A DNA stretch of 18,000 nucleotides, taken from an uncultured Bacilli bacterium (GTDB lineage Bacteria; Bacillota_I; Bacilli_A; RF39; UBA660). Both the position numbers and the translations under genes were made by a program. The notes beneath the pieces are model-generated. The model worked only from the letters and a program-made list of their open reading frames with translations, made no database searches and was not told the DNA's origin. Where the stretch lies: positions 1 to 18,000 of the forward strand of contig CANQFO010000015.1 in the NCBI GenBank assembly GCA_947599755.1. Direction: 5' to 3'. Positions 1-7,340 of the stretch are shown here, in pieces; position 1 is the stretch's first letter; each line of letters starts with the position of its first letter.

Positions 1-327
1 GATCATAGGCATACTACGAGTTATATTATGGATTGGAATTATCGTATTTTGCCTATTCCTAAAGATAGTAATTTGTTTTTATTTTTTACTCAAATTCAGG
101 ATGAGGTTCATCGATTTGCAATTAGTTATCATCGAAATATTAAGGCAAAAGGTAGTTTGGCTAGTCTTTTGGATTTGGTACCAGGAATCGGGGAGGTAAG
201 AAGAAAGGAATTGCTTAAAAAATTTGGTTCATTAAAAAAGATGAAAGAAGCTAGTGTAGAGGAATTATCTGATGTTGTTTCTTTGGATGTTGCTAAAAAG
301 TTGTTTACATATTTAAAAGAATTATAA
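1..327 (+). CDS. uvrC: Excinuclease ABC subunit C, C-terminal part (5' end outside window)
   Basis: UvrC makes the two incisions around a lesion in nucleotide excision repair, together with UvrA and UvrB in the cytoplasm. The reading frame is open from base 1, so the gene enters from the left and only about 108 C-terminal residues are present. Seen: the end of the RNase H-like nuclease domain, with the family-typical stretch IQDEVHRFAISYHR. The C-terminal helix-hairpin-helix follows (LVPGIGEVRRKELLKKFGS, then a second hairpin around EASVEELSDV). The protein ends normally at TAA, shortly after the second hairpin. An internal ATG at base 28 is not the start. The strong Shine-Dalgarno site of the next gene overlaps this stop, so the two are probably co-transcribed. 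The identification is firm. Confidence 0.95.
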   Translation, partial: DHRHTTSYIMDWNYRILPIPKDSNLFLFFTQIQDEVHRFAISYHRNIKAKGSLASLLDLVPGIGEVRRKELLKKFGSLKKMKEASVEELSDVVSLDVAKKLFTYLKEL

Positions 328-340
328 GGAGGAGGTTTTT

Positions 341-751
341 ATGAAAAAAAATAATTTAGGATTTAGTTTAATTGAGTTGTTGGCTGCCATTACAATTTTA
401 GGTGTTATTATGGGTGGTGCTGTTATTGGAGTTTCTAGATATTTAGATCGGGCTAGGAATCAATCTTATGAAAGCATGGAAAAAGGTGCATATGAAGCGG
501 CACAGAGTTATATTTTAGATCAAAATATAATTTTGGCTAAGGGTAGTAGTATGACAATTCCATTTGATGTATTAATTGATGAATTATATTTAGAAAAACC
601 TTTGGATCCTGCTGTTAAGAATGGTAGTGTTTGTAAGGGTTCTGTTGATGTTTCTAATCCATTGAGTAGTGGTGAACTTGATAATTATCAATATCATGTT
701 CTTCTTAAATGTTCTCATCATGAAAGTGAAGTTGATTTTCCAAAGAAGTAA
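341..751 (+). CDS. Type IV pilin-like protein with prepilin N-terminus
   Basis: A 136-residue protein with a class III prepilin signal: short basic leader MKKNNLG, then FSLIELLAAITILGVIMGGA. Cleavage is expected after Gly7, giving an N-terminal Phe to be methylated and the conserved Glu at mature position 5. The hydrophobic helix (about residues 8-30) would act as membrane anchor and assembly helix. The globular part is small and ends in a Lys-rich tail; two cysteines (in SVCKG and LLKCSHH) could form a C-terminal disulfide. The start has an excellent Shine-Dalgarno site (AAGGAGGAGG) that overlaps the uvrC stop. Family knowledge: such proteins are substrates of prepilin peptidase and build competence or secretion pseudopili. 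No pilus ATPase or peptidase is nearby, so a ComG-like role is possible but unproven. Its place inside a repair operon is unusual. Confidence 0.85.
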   Translation: MKKNNLGFSLIELLAAITILGVIMGGAVIGVSRYLDRARNQSYESMEKGAYEAAQSYILDQNIILAKGSSMTIPFDVLIDELYLEKPLDPAVKNGSVCKGSVDVSNPLSSGELDNYQYHVLLKCSHHESEVDFPKK

Positions 752-766
752 GGTAGGTTAAAGAAT

Positions 767-2539
767 ATGGGTAAAATTCGAGTTATGGATGAGGGATTGG
801 CTAATAAGATTGCTGCTGGTGAAGTTGTTGAAAAAACGATGAATGTTGTTAAGGAATTAGTAGAAAATTCAATTGATGCAAAGAGTGATGAAATATCTAT
901 TTTTTTAACGGATTCTGGAGTGAAAGAAATTGAAGTTCGAGATAATGGAATTGGAATGGATGAAGAGGATGCTAAAATGGCATTTTTGCGACATGCTACT
1001 TCTAAATTAAAGGATTTGGATGATTTGTTTTATATTGAATCATTAGGTTTTCGAGGGGAAGCTTTGCCTTCTATTGCTTCTGTTTCTAATATTGTATTAA
1101 AAACCTGTAATGGAAATGTTGGTACTTTACTTACTTTAACTGGTGGTAAAGATATGAAAATTTCACGATGTGATTTGCAACAAGGAACTACGATTGTTGT
1201 TTCTGATCTTTTTTATAATACTCCTGTTCGTCTTAAATATTTAAAAAATTTATATGTTGAACTTGCTAATATTGTTGATTATATTAATAAAATGGCACTT
1301 TCTTATCCTCATATTAAATTTCTTTTGATGAATAATGAAAAAACAATTTTTAAAACTGATGGAAATGGAGATTTATTAAAAGTTATTTATGAAATATATG
1401 GGGGAGATATTACTAAAAAAATGGTTGAAATTAGTGGGGAAAATGATGATTATTATGTTAGTGGATATATTTCTTATCCAGAAATTACTAAAGGTAATCG
1501 GGGAGCAATTACTACATTAGTTAATGGTAGAGTTATCAAAAACAACGAATTAAATCGAGTAATTATTGATTGTTATCATACCTATATTCCTAAGGGTAAG
1601 TTTCCTATTATTGTGATGAATATTGATGTTGATCCAATTTTGGTGGATATTAATATTCATCCTACTAAGATGGATATTAAGTTTTCTAAGATGGATACTT
1701 TAAAAGAATTAGTTTGTCAATTGATTGAAAAAAAGTTGAAAGAATTAGTATTAATTCCTTCTGCTGTTGTGCGAAATCAATTTTCTGTTTCTGATGTAAA
1801 ATCACAGATTTCTTCTTCTTTTCATGAGGAGGAAGGTGATATTCCTACTTATGAAGAGGTTAAATTAAATTTTGATATTGGGGAGGAAAACTCTTCTTAT
1901 TCTATAGAAGAAGATCAAGATATTTTTATTGAGGATGCGAAAAATATTGAATGTTATCGAATTAAAGAAATGATTCCTAAGGGGATTGTTTACTCTACTT
2001 ATATTATTGCAGAAAATGAAGATGGCATGTATATTATTGATCAGCATGCTGCTGCAGAGAGAATTAATTATGAAAAGGTTTTAAAATCTTTGAAAGAAAA
2101 GATTATGATTGTTGATTTATTGGTTCCTATTCGTATTGAACTTTCAACAAAAGAATTTTTAATTTTACGACAACATTTGGATCTTTTGGCTCAATATGGT
2201 TTTTTGGCTGAGGAATTTGGAATACAAACGATTGTTATTCGATCTCATCCAAATTGGATCCCTTCTGATATTGCTGATGAATGTATTCGTAAAGTTGTTG
2301 ATATTGTTGCTAGTAAAGAGGAATTTGATTTTGATTTGTTTGTATGGAAAATGACGGCTACTATGGCTTGTAGAATGTCTGTTAAGGCAAATGATTATTT
2401 GGCTTATGATGATCAAGAATTTTTACTTAATGAACTTAGAAAGTGTGATAATCCTTTTACTTGTCCTCATGGTAGACCTACTATTATTACTTATACTAAG
2501 TATGATTTAGAAAAGTTATTTAAACGCTCTCTTGACTAA
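767..2539 (+). CDS. mutL: DNA mismatch repair protein MutL (endonuclease type)
   Basis: MutL couples mismatch recognition by MutS to strand removal. At 590 residues it has the usual length. The N-terminal GHKL ATPase is complete: NKIAAGEVVE and LVENSIDA at the start, then DNGIGM, RHATSKL and GFRGEALPS. The C-terminal domain keeps the nicking-endonuclease motif DQHA(x)2E(x)4E at about residues 425-436, the ACR motif (Cys about 535) and the CPHGRP metal motif (Cys about 566, His about 568). It is therefore predicted to be a latent metal-dependent nickase, as in organisms without MutH. ATG 767 follows AAGGTAGG, a moderate ribosome site, 15 bases after the pilin stop. miaA lies 42 bases downstream. 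mutS is not in the window. Confidence 0.97.
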   Translation: MGKIRVMDEGLANKIAAGEVVEKTMNVVKELVENSIDAKSDEISIFLTDSGVKEIEVRDNGIGMDEEDAKMAFLRHATSKLKDLDDLFYIESLGFRGEALPSIASVSNIVLKTCNGNVGTLLTLTGGKDMKISRCDLQQGTTIVVSDLFYNTPVRLKYLKNLYVELANIVDYINKMALSYPHIKFLLMNNEKTIFKTDGNGDLLKVIYEIYGGDITKKMVEISGENDDYYVSGYISYPEITKGNRGAITTLVNGRVIKNNELNRVIIDCYHTYIPKGKFPIIVMNIDVDPILVDINIHPTKMDIKFSKMDTLKELVCQLIEKKLKELVLIPSAVVRNQFSVSDVKSQISSSFHEEEGDIPTYEEVKLNFDIGEENSSYSIEEDQDIFIEDAKNIECYRIKEMIPKGIVYSTYIIAENEDGMYIIDQHAAAERINYEKVLKSLKEKIMIVDLLVPIRIELSTKEFLILRQHLDLLAQYGFLAEEFGIQTIVIRSHPNWIPSDIADECIRKVVDIVASKEEFDFDLFVWKMTATMACRMSVKANDYLAYDDQEFLLNELRKCDNPFTCPHGRPTIITYTKYDLEKLFKRSLD

Positions 2540-2581
2540 TTTTTCTTCTTTTTATAAGATTATCAGATAGGAGGAGATTTT

Positions 2582-3469
2582 ATGCAAGATATTATTGTCA
2601 TTGTTGGTCCTACTGGAGTGGGAAAAACGAAATTAAGTTTGGAACTTGCTAAGAAGTTTGATGCTGAAATTATTAATGGGGATTCTGTTGCAATTTATCG
2701 TGATTTAGATATTGGTAGCGCTAAACCAACTAAGGATGAGCAAAGGCAGGTTGTTCATCATTTAATTGATATTTGTGATGTCTGTGAAGATTATAGTGTG
2801 TTTGATTATCAACGTGATGTGAGGAAACAGATTGATGAGATCTCTTCGCGTGGGAAGAGAATTATTATTGTTGGGGGTACGGGATTATACATTAAGGCTG
2901 CATTATATGATTATCGTTTTTCGGAAAAAAAAGAAGAATTTTCTTATTCCAATTTAACTAATGAGGAAATTTTTCAGCGAATTCAGGATTATTCTCTTGA
3001 TTTATCTCTTCCTCATATCCATAATCGAAGGAGATTAGTTCGCTTATTAAATAAATTAGAAAATCATGAAGAAATTACTAATTATAAGGATAAGCTATTG
3101 TATCCTGTTTTTGTTATTGGATTGACTACTGATCGAGAAATTTTATATCAAAGAATTAATCAAAGAGTTGATGATATGTTTCGAAATGGATTACTTAAGG
3201 AAGTTAATCGATTGAGAAATCAGTATTTTTGTTCGCGTATTCTTAATCATGCTATTGGTTATCAAGAATTTCTACCTTATTTTCAAGGAAAGAAAAATTT
3301 AGAGGAGGTTAAGGAAGATATTAAACTTCATTCTAGGAGATTTGCTAAAAGACAATATACTTTTTTTCAACATCAGTTTTCTACTCACTGGTTTAATGTT
3401 TGTTTATGTGATTTTTCTAAAACTGTGGAGGAGGTTGCTATTTATTTAAAAACTCATGGTTATCGTTAA
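2582..3469 (+). CDS. miaA: tRNA dimethylallyltransferase MiaA
   Basis: Transfers the dimethylallyl group of DMAPP to N6 of A37 in tRNAs that read codons starting with U. At 295 residues it is near the usual length. Seen: the P-loop GPTGVGKTKLS (about residues 8-18), the substrate motif NGDSVAIYRDLDIGSAKP, the GGTGLYIKAALY motif, the insertion domain in the middle, and the C-terminal RRFAKRQYTFF motif that contacts the tRNA. The start follows a strong GGAGGAG site. mutL-miaA adjacency is common in Firmicutes and supports a shared operon. The stop lies one base from the stop of the convergent gene, with no terminator hairpin between them, so the two transcripts probably overlap. Confidence 0.96.
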   Translation: MQDIIVIVGPTGVGKTKLSLELAKKFDAEIINGDSVAIYRDLDIGSAKPTKDEQRQVVHHLIDICDVCEDYSVFDYQRDVRKQIDEISSRGKRIIIVGGTGLYIKAALYDYRFSEKKEEFSYSNLTNEEIFQRIQDYSLDLSLPHIHNRRRLVRLLNKLENHEEITNYKDKLLYPVFVIGLTTDREILYQRINQRVDDMFRNGLLKEVNRLRNQYFCSRILNHAIGYQEFLPYFQGKKNLEEVKEDIKLHSRRFAKRQYTFFQHQFSTHWFNVCLCDFSKTVEEVAIYLKTHGYR

Positions 3470-3470
3470 G

Positions 3471-4382
3471 TTATTGATTTAATTCTTGATAAATTGTTTG
3501 ATTGAAATTATGTTCGTTTGGTTCTTGATTTAGTAATTGATTAGTATTGATGAAAAAGAATTTATCTTCTAATACTTGGCTATGATCAGCAGTTACTGGA
3601 TCATCCCATGTTAGGTCTATGTGATACCAGTTTTTGTCTATATTTACTGCATTCCATACGTGCTTTTCACTTGATATTTTTATGTTTTGAATTTGCAATC
3701 GTTCTAGAAATAATGCCATTGCATCTGCGTAGCCACCACATATTCCATATCCTTCTATTAAGGGGCCATAAGCAATATCTGATTGATATGTTGTGATGTT
3801 TTGTTCACTACGTATATAGTCATATTGACTATTATTGATAATATAATCATGAATTTTTTTCATTTTTGTTATCGTTGTAGTGTTTTTTAGATTTAAATTG
3901 TTTTCTATTTCATTTAATTTTTTATTAATAATTTGAATTTGATCTTCTGTATAGCTTTTGGTAATTTTTATCGTAATTTTCCCTAGGATATCATATTCTG
4001 TTTGAATGTTTTTGAAGTTATTGTATGGATGAACAAAATTGTTTAGGTAAGATAGTTTTGTTTGATCATTTGCTAATTCTTTTACATCATTTAGGCAGTT
4101 TTTATAGTCTTTTTTACAATAAAAGGAGAAATTTTGTTTTCCTGAATTAATGATTGTATAATAAATATTTAAAATGTCTTGTTTTGATTTGGGAAAAAAA
4201 TTTGTAGTATTTTGAACAAAGGAATAATTTATATTGCGATAATATTCATTTTTATCTGTTAATTCAATGTGAGATGGTACATTTAATATATAAGTTTCGT
4301 ATAATTGCTTTATTTTTTCTTGTTGTTCTAATCCGAATCCTAGTATTAATAGAAATATTGCTAATAAAAATATTTTTTTCAT
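3471..4382 (-). CDS. Exported transglutaminase-like (cysteine protease fold) protein
   Basis: A 303-residue protein starting with a basic/hydrophobic segment (about residues 1-17) that looks like an uncleaved signal anchor or signal peptide. No lipobox is present. The C-terminal third is a transglutaminase-like domain with a complete Cys-His-Asp triad: Cys215 in GYGICGGYADA, His241 in EKHVWNAV and Asp256 in WYHIDLTWDDP. The middle (about 45-200) is Asn/Lys/Ile-rich and matches nothing I recognise. Family knowledge: bacterial members of this group are usually surface or secreted proteases, amidases or cross-linkers; the substrate cannot be told. The ribosome site is AAGAGG. The gene reads convergently into miaA with a one-base gap. 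It could be read from rpsT only by passing the rpsT terminator, so an own promoter is likely. Confidence 0.82.
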   Translation of the reverse strand: MKKIFLLAIFLLILGFGLEQQEKIKQLYETYILNVPSHIELTDKNEYYRNINYSFVQNTTNFFPKSKQDILNIYYTIINSGKQNFSFYCKKDYKNCLNDVKELANDQTKLSYLNNFVHPYNNFKNIQTEYDILGKITIKITKSYTEDQIQIINKKLNEIENNLNLKNTTTITKMKKIHDYIINNSQYDYIRSEQNITTYQSDIAYGPLIEGYGICGGYADAMALFLERLQIQNIKISSEKHVWNAVNIDKNWYHIDLTWDDPVTADHSQVLEDKFFFINTNQLLNQEPNEHNFNQTIYQELNQ

Positions 4383-4397
4383 TTTTTTCCTCTTACT

Positions 4398-4437
4398 TTC
4401 AGTTTTATTTTATCTTATTTTATCTTATCTTATTTTT
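4398..4437. repeat. Low-complexity TTATC-type tract
   Basis: On the plus strand the stretch repeats TTTTATCTTA-like units (TTTTATCTTATTTTATCTTA, then TCTTA again). It lies just upstream of the transglutaminase-like gene on the minus strand, where it reads as an A/G-rich leader. It may be a slippage-prone leader or promoter spacer; no defined function can be seen. Confidence 0.5.
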
Positions 4438-4439
4438 TG

Positions 4440-4475
4440 TTAAAAAGAAAGAAAAAACCAATAAATTATTGGTTT
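4440..4475 (-). terminator. Rho-independent terminator of rpsT
   Basis: Bases 4455-4463 and 4467-4475 form a perfect 9-bp stem with a 3-base loop (plus strand AAACCAATA/TATTGGTTT). Read on the minus strand the stem is followed by a T-rich run (TTTTTCTTTCTTTTT). The stem overlaps the rpsT stop codon. It should end most rpsT transcripts before the transglutaminase-like gene. Confidence 0.8.
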
Positions 4476-4737
4476 ATTCCATACTGTTTTTTATTTTTGT
4501 TAATCTTGATTTTAAACGGGCAGCTTTATTTTTATGTACTAATCCACTTGACATTGCTTTGTCTATTCTTTGTATAGCAATGTTTAAACAATTACTAGTT
4601 TCTTCTTTGTTTCCTTCTTTTACCGCTCTTTCAAATTTTTTTATTGCTGTTTTCATGCTTGATGTGATTAATGTATTTACATCAGCTTTTTTTGCATTTG
4701 AACGTATGCGTTTTTTTGCACTTTTAATATTTGGCAT
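4474..4737 (-). CDS. rpsT: 30S ribosomal protein S20
   Basis: Small-subunit protein that binds 16S rRNA. The 87-residue, strongly basic, helical protein has the family hallmarks: MPNIKSAKKRIRSNAKK at the N-terminus, a middle KTAIKKFERAV segment, and the C-terminal GLVHKNKAARLKSRLTK motif. The length matches the family. The start has a good GAGGTG site. It is divergent from gpr, as rpsT and gpr are neighbours in Bacillus. It ends in its own terminator and appears to be transcribed alone. Confidence 0.97.
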   Translation of the reverse strand: MPNIKSAKKRIRSNAKKADVNTLITSSMKTAIKKFERAVKEGNKEETSNCLNIAIQRIDKAMSSGLVHKNKAARLKSRLTKIKNSME

Positions 4738-4781
4738 TTTTTCACCTCACTTTTTGTAAACATATACAGTTTATCAAAAAA

Positions 4782-4787
4782 ATTATA
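4782..4787 (-). promoter_or_regulatory. Probable -10 box for rpsT
   Basis: Minus-strand TATAAT about 45 bases before the rpsT start codon. The -35 position 17 bases upstream reads TTTCCT, which is weak and falls in a tandem repeat. Assigned by match to the sigma-A -10 consensus and position only. Confidence 0.45.
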
Positions 4788-4800
4788 AAAAAGCAAATAA

Positions 4801-4818
4801 ATTTAGGAAATTTAGGAA
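4801..4818. repeat. Tandem 9-mer ATTTAGGAA x2 between rpsT and gpr
   Basis: Two perfect adjacent copies of ATTTAGGAA in the divergent rpsT/gpr intergenic region. They overlap the place where the rpsT -35 box should be, so they could be a regulator site or chance in AT-rich DNA. Confidence 0.5.
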
Positions 4819-4899
4819 ATATTATTATTAGGTAAGTTTTTTTGTTACTGTACTATATATCTTGTATATCATTTAAAAAAATATAAATAGAAAGGGATC

Positions 4900-4918
4900 A
4901 ATCAATAGGAAATTGATT
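4900..4918. repeat. Inverted repeat AATCAAT-5-ATTGATT upstream of gpr
   Basis: Perfect 7-bp arms with a 5-base spacer, about 33 bases before the preferred gpr start. It could be an operator or a leader hairpin. I could not find a convincing sigma-G promoter (GNATR and CATNNTA-type boxes) near it. Confidence 0.45.
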
Positions 4919-4950
4919 TATATTTCTTAAGATTGGTTATATGGGATAAA

Positions 4951-5973
4951 ATGCATACAATTGATTTAAAATCTTTTTCTGTTCGAACAGATTTAATTAT
5001 GGATTCTGCACCAAAAGATTATCCAGGTATTGAACATATTGAACAAGAAAAGATTCAAATAGATCGAATGGAGTTGGTAAAAGATGATACCTCATTGAAT
5101 AAAAAGGCAGGAAAGTATGTTACTTTAACTTTTGAGGATGTTAGTGATAAAGATAATTTTAAGAAAGTAGAAAAATATTTTATTGATGAACTTAAACAGG
5201 TTTTAAGCTCTTATTCTTATGAAACTGATGATACGATTTTAGTGGTTGGATTAGGGAATAGTAAATCGACTCCTGATTCACTTGGACCTAAAGTGATTGA
5301 TCAAATTTTAGTTACTCGTTATCTTTTTGAATTAGGTGATGTGGAAGATGGATATCAGAAAGTTGCTAGTTTTAGGCCTGAAGTTACAGGAGTAACAGGA
5401 ATTGAGACTTTAGAAATTCTTCGGGCTTTGGTTAAAACGACTCAGGCAAAATTAATTATTATTGTTGATGCTTTAGCTTCTTCTTCGATTCAAAGAGTAA
5501 ATAAAACGATTCAGATTACCAATTCAGGAATTCATCCAGGAAGTGGAGTAGGAAATGATCGGAAGGAGATTAGTTTTGATACTTTAGGAATTCCTGTTAT
5601 TGCGATTGGTGTACCAACTATAGTGGATGCAGCTACTATTGTTACGGATACTTTTCAATGTATGATGCGACAGTTTAGTTTTAAATTAGATAATTTAAAT
5701 AATCAGAAATTAAAATTAGTTCATGTTAATATGCAGGATTATCGGAATCATCCTGATAATCTTTCGATAGATTTAAAAGAGCAAATTTTGGGTATGGTTG
5801 GAACTCTTTCTGAGGAAGAATTTAAAAGTTTAATTTATGAAGTGTTATCTCCCATTGAATCTAATTTAATGGTAACTCCTAAGGAAGTTGATTTTATGGT
5901 GAGAAAGTTAGCTTTATTAATTGGTAATGGAATTAATAAAAGTTTACATGAAAACTTTAATCCGACAAATTAA
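4951..5973 (+). CDS. gpr: Germination protease GPR (spore endopeptidase)
   Basis: GPR is made in the forespore as a zymogen and degrades small acid-soluble spore proteins during germination. About 340 residues from ATG 4951, near family length. Seen: the N-terminal propeptide/maturation region SFSVRTDLIMDS, the VVGLGNSKSTPDSLGPKV motif with one of the conserved Asp residues, FRPEVTGVTGIET, IIIVDALASSSI with the second Asp, and SGIHPGSGVGNDRKEIS. I chose ATG 4951 because the protein then begins right before the propeptide; an in-frame TTG at 4933 would add six residues but lacks a good ribosome site (the ATG has a weak GGGAT close by). Next to spoIIP and divergent from rpsT, as in Bacillus. 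Forespore sigma-G control is expected from the family, but no clear promoter was found. Confidence 0.95.
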   Translation: MHTIDLKSFSVRTDLIMDSAPKDYPGIEHIEQEKIQIDRMELVKDDTSLNKKAGKYVTLTFEDVSDKDNFKKVEKYFIDELKQVLSSYSYETDDTILVVGLGNSKSTPDSLGPKVIDQILVTRYLFELGDVEDGYQKVASFRPEVTGVTGIETLEILRALVKTTQAKLIIIVDALASSSIQRVNKTIQITNSGIHPGSGVGNDRKEISFDTLGIPVIAIGVPTIVDAATIVTDTFQCMMRQFSFKLDNLNNQKLKLVHVNMQDYRNHPDNLSIDLKEQILGMVGTLSEEEFKSLIYEVLSPIESNLMVTPKEVDFMVRKLALLIGNGINKSLHENFNPTN

Positions 5974-6009
5974 TTTTTTTTTCTTTTTTATACTAGTATT
6001 GGTGATAGA

Positions 6010-6969
6010 ATGAAAAAGCGATTTGTTGCAAAGAAACGTAGGAGAAGGAAGATTAAAATATTTTTCTTTTTTGTTTTGTTTATTTTTGGGATGATTCTTA
6101 GTTTTCGCTTTTTTTCTCAGAGTAATATTAAGGTTGATGATAAGGAATTTGTTTCTTTATTGATTCAGGAGAGTAATGTTTATTTTTCTAAAGATCAGAA
6201 AAAGAATTTGTTGAAAAAAATTTGGTTGCATTTATTCCCTTTTTATCGTCAACCTACTATGTTGTTATCTAGTAATTATCCTGAACTTGTTTCTTTTGAT
6301 GTGGATGAAAAGCAAGAGATATCTTCTGAGAGTGTTGCTAGTCAAAATGAGGAGGAACTTCCTTTAATTTATCTTTATAATTCTCATCAAACTGAAGAAT
6401 ATGCTCCTAGTGATTTTTTGGAATATAGTCTTAATCCTACGGTGATGATGGCAGATTATATTTTGCAAGATGTATTTCAAAAAAATGGATTTTTTACTTT
6501 GGTTGAAGAAAATAAAATTAAGGATATTTTAAATGAAAATTCTTGGAAATATGGATCTAGTTATCGAGCTAGTAGGATTTTGTTGGAGCAAGCTAAGAAA
6601 GAACATTCTTCTTTGCAATATTTTATTGATGTTCATCGGGATAGTTTGCCAAGGGAAAAAACGGTAGTTGAAATTAATGGGAAAATGTATGCAAAAGTGA
6701 TTTTCTTGATTGGATTAGAAAATGGAAATTATCAAGAAAATTTGTCTTTTACTAAAAAGATTAATGATAAGTTAGATGAACGTTATCCTGGGTTATCAAA
6801 GGGTATTTATCAAAAGGGAGGAGAAGGAGTAAATGGAGTTTATAATCAAGATTTTTCTCCTCAAACTATTTTGATTGAAATTGGAGGATATCAAAATACA
6901 ACGACTGAAGTTTTAAATTCAACCCTAGCATTTAGTGAATGTTTTATGGAGGTGATTCGAACGATATGA
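6010..6969 (+). CDS. spoIIP: Stage II sporulation protein P (SpoIIP), peptidoglycan amidase/endopeptidase
   Basis: Part of the SpoIID-SpoIIM-SpoIIP complex that thins septal peptidoglycan and drives engulfment of the forespore. A 319-residue protein with a very basic cytoplasmic N-terminus, one membrane segment (about 16-36) and an extracytoplasmic C-terminal amidase domain. Catalytic-domain motifs seen: LYNSHQTEEY (His126), IDVHRDS (residues 206-212) and LIEIGGYQNT (Glu290). These match the zinc amidase motifs of SpoIIP/CwlV-type enzymes. The start uses GGTGAT with a short spacer. The stop overlaps the next start by four bases (ATGA), so they are translationally coupled. Together with gpr it shows that a sporulation programme exists or existed here. 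Confidence 0.95.
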   Translation: MKKRFVAKKRRRRKIKIFFFFVLFIFGMILSFRFFSQSNIKVDDKEFVSLLIQESNVYFSKDQKKNLLKKIWLHLFPFYRQPTMLLSSNYPELVSFDVDEKQEISSESVASQNEEELPLIYLYNSHQTEEYAPSDFLEYSLNPTVMMADYILQDVFQKNGFFTLVEENKIKDILNENSWKYGSSYRASRILLEQAKKEHSSLQYFIDVHRDSLPREKTVVEINGKMYAKVIFLIGLENGNYQENLSFTKKINDKLDERYPGLSKGIYQKGGEGVNGVYNQDFSPQTILIEIGGYQNTTTEVLNSTLAFSECFMEVIRTI

Positions 6970-7286
6970 AAGGAAAAAATATATTTCGACTTGTTTTTTT
7001 AGTTTTAATTATTTTGTTTATTGCTCTATATCTAACACAACTTACTGGTTATTATGAGTTTCAAGAGAGTAAGAAATCATCTTTGACAAAAGATGCTATT
7101 GAACGTTTTGAAAAAGATGTTAAAGAGGGGCGTGAGATTGTTGCAAAAAATTATTTGGTTGAAGAAAAAAATTATCAAAATAAGGCTTCTAGTTTGGGAA
7201 TGAAGGTATCGGGATTAATTGAAAAAGGGTTTAATCGGGCAATGAATGCTTTATTTAGAGAGGTAGATAAGGCGATTCAGAAATAG
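6966..7286 (+). CDS. Small membrane protein downstream of spoIIP (YqxA-like position)
   Basis: A 106-residue protein from ATG 6966, which overlaps the spoIIP stop. An ideal GGAGGTGAT site at 6948-6956 picks this start over the upstream in-frame ATG at 6939. One N-terminal membrane helix (about residues 5-24) is followed by a charged, helical, probably extracytoplasmic domain with coiled-coil character (AIERFEKDVKEGREIV) and a C-terminal amphipathic segment. In B. subtilis the same position after spoIIP is held by yqxA, a small single-pass protein of unknown function. Order, size and topology agree, but I cannot confirm homology from the residues. A sporulation role is inferred only from the operon. 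Confidence 0.75.
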   Translation: MKGKNIFRLVFLVLIILFIALYLTQLTGYYEFQESKKSSLTKDAIERFEKDVKEGREIVAKNYLVEEKNYQNKASSLGMKVSGLIEKGFNRAMNALFREVDKAIQK

Positions 7287-7311
7287 AAAGCTATAAATTT
7301 TAATTTTGGTA

Positions 7312-7320
7312 TGATATAAT
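7312..7320 (+). promoter_or_regulatory. Extended -10 promoter for the AlkD-like gene
   Basis: TGATATAAT is a perfect extended -10 (TG-N-TATAAT). No good -35 is needed or seen. Transcription would start near 7327, only a few bases before the AGGTGAT ribosome site, giving a very short leader. Confidence 0.65.
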
Positions 7321-7340
7321 CAGTTATATAGGTGATAAAG

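Noticed and set aside
1865..2416. Minus-strand open frames inside mutL
   Set aside because: Antisense shadows of conserved MutL sequence, Asn/Ile-rich and without ribosome sites.
4274..4759. Long plus-strand open frame over rpsT and the start of the transglutaminase-like gene
   Set aside because: It is the antisense of clear genes, made of Phe/Leu/Ile-rich text from A-rich coding strands; rpsT on the minus strand is unmistakable.
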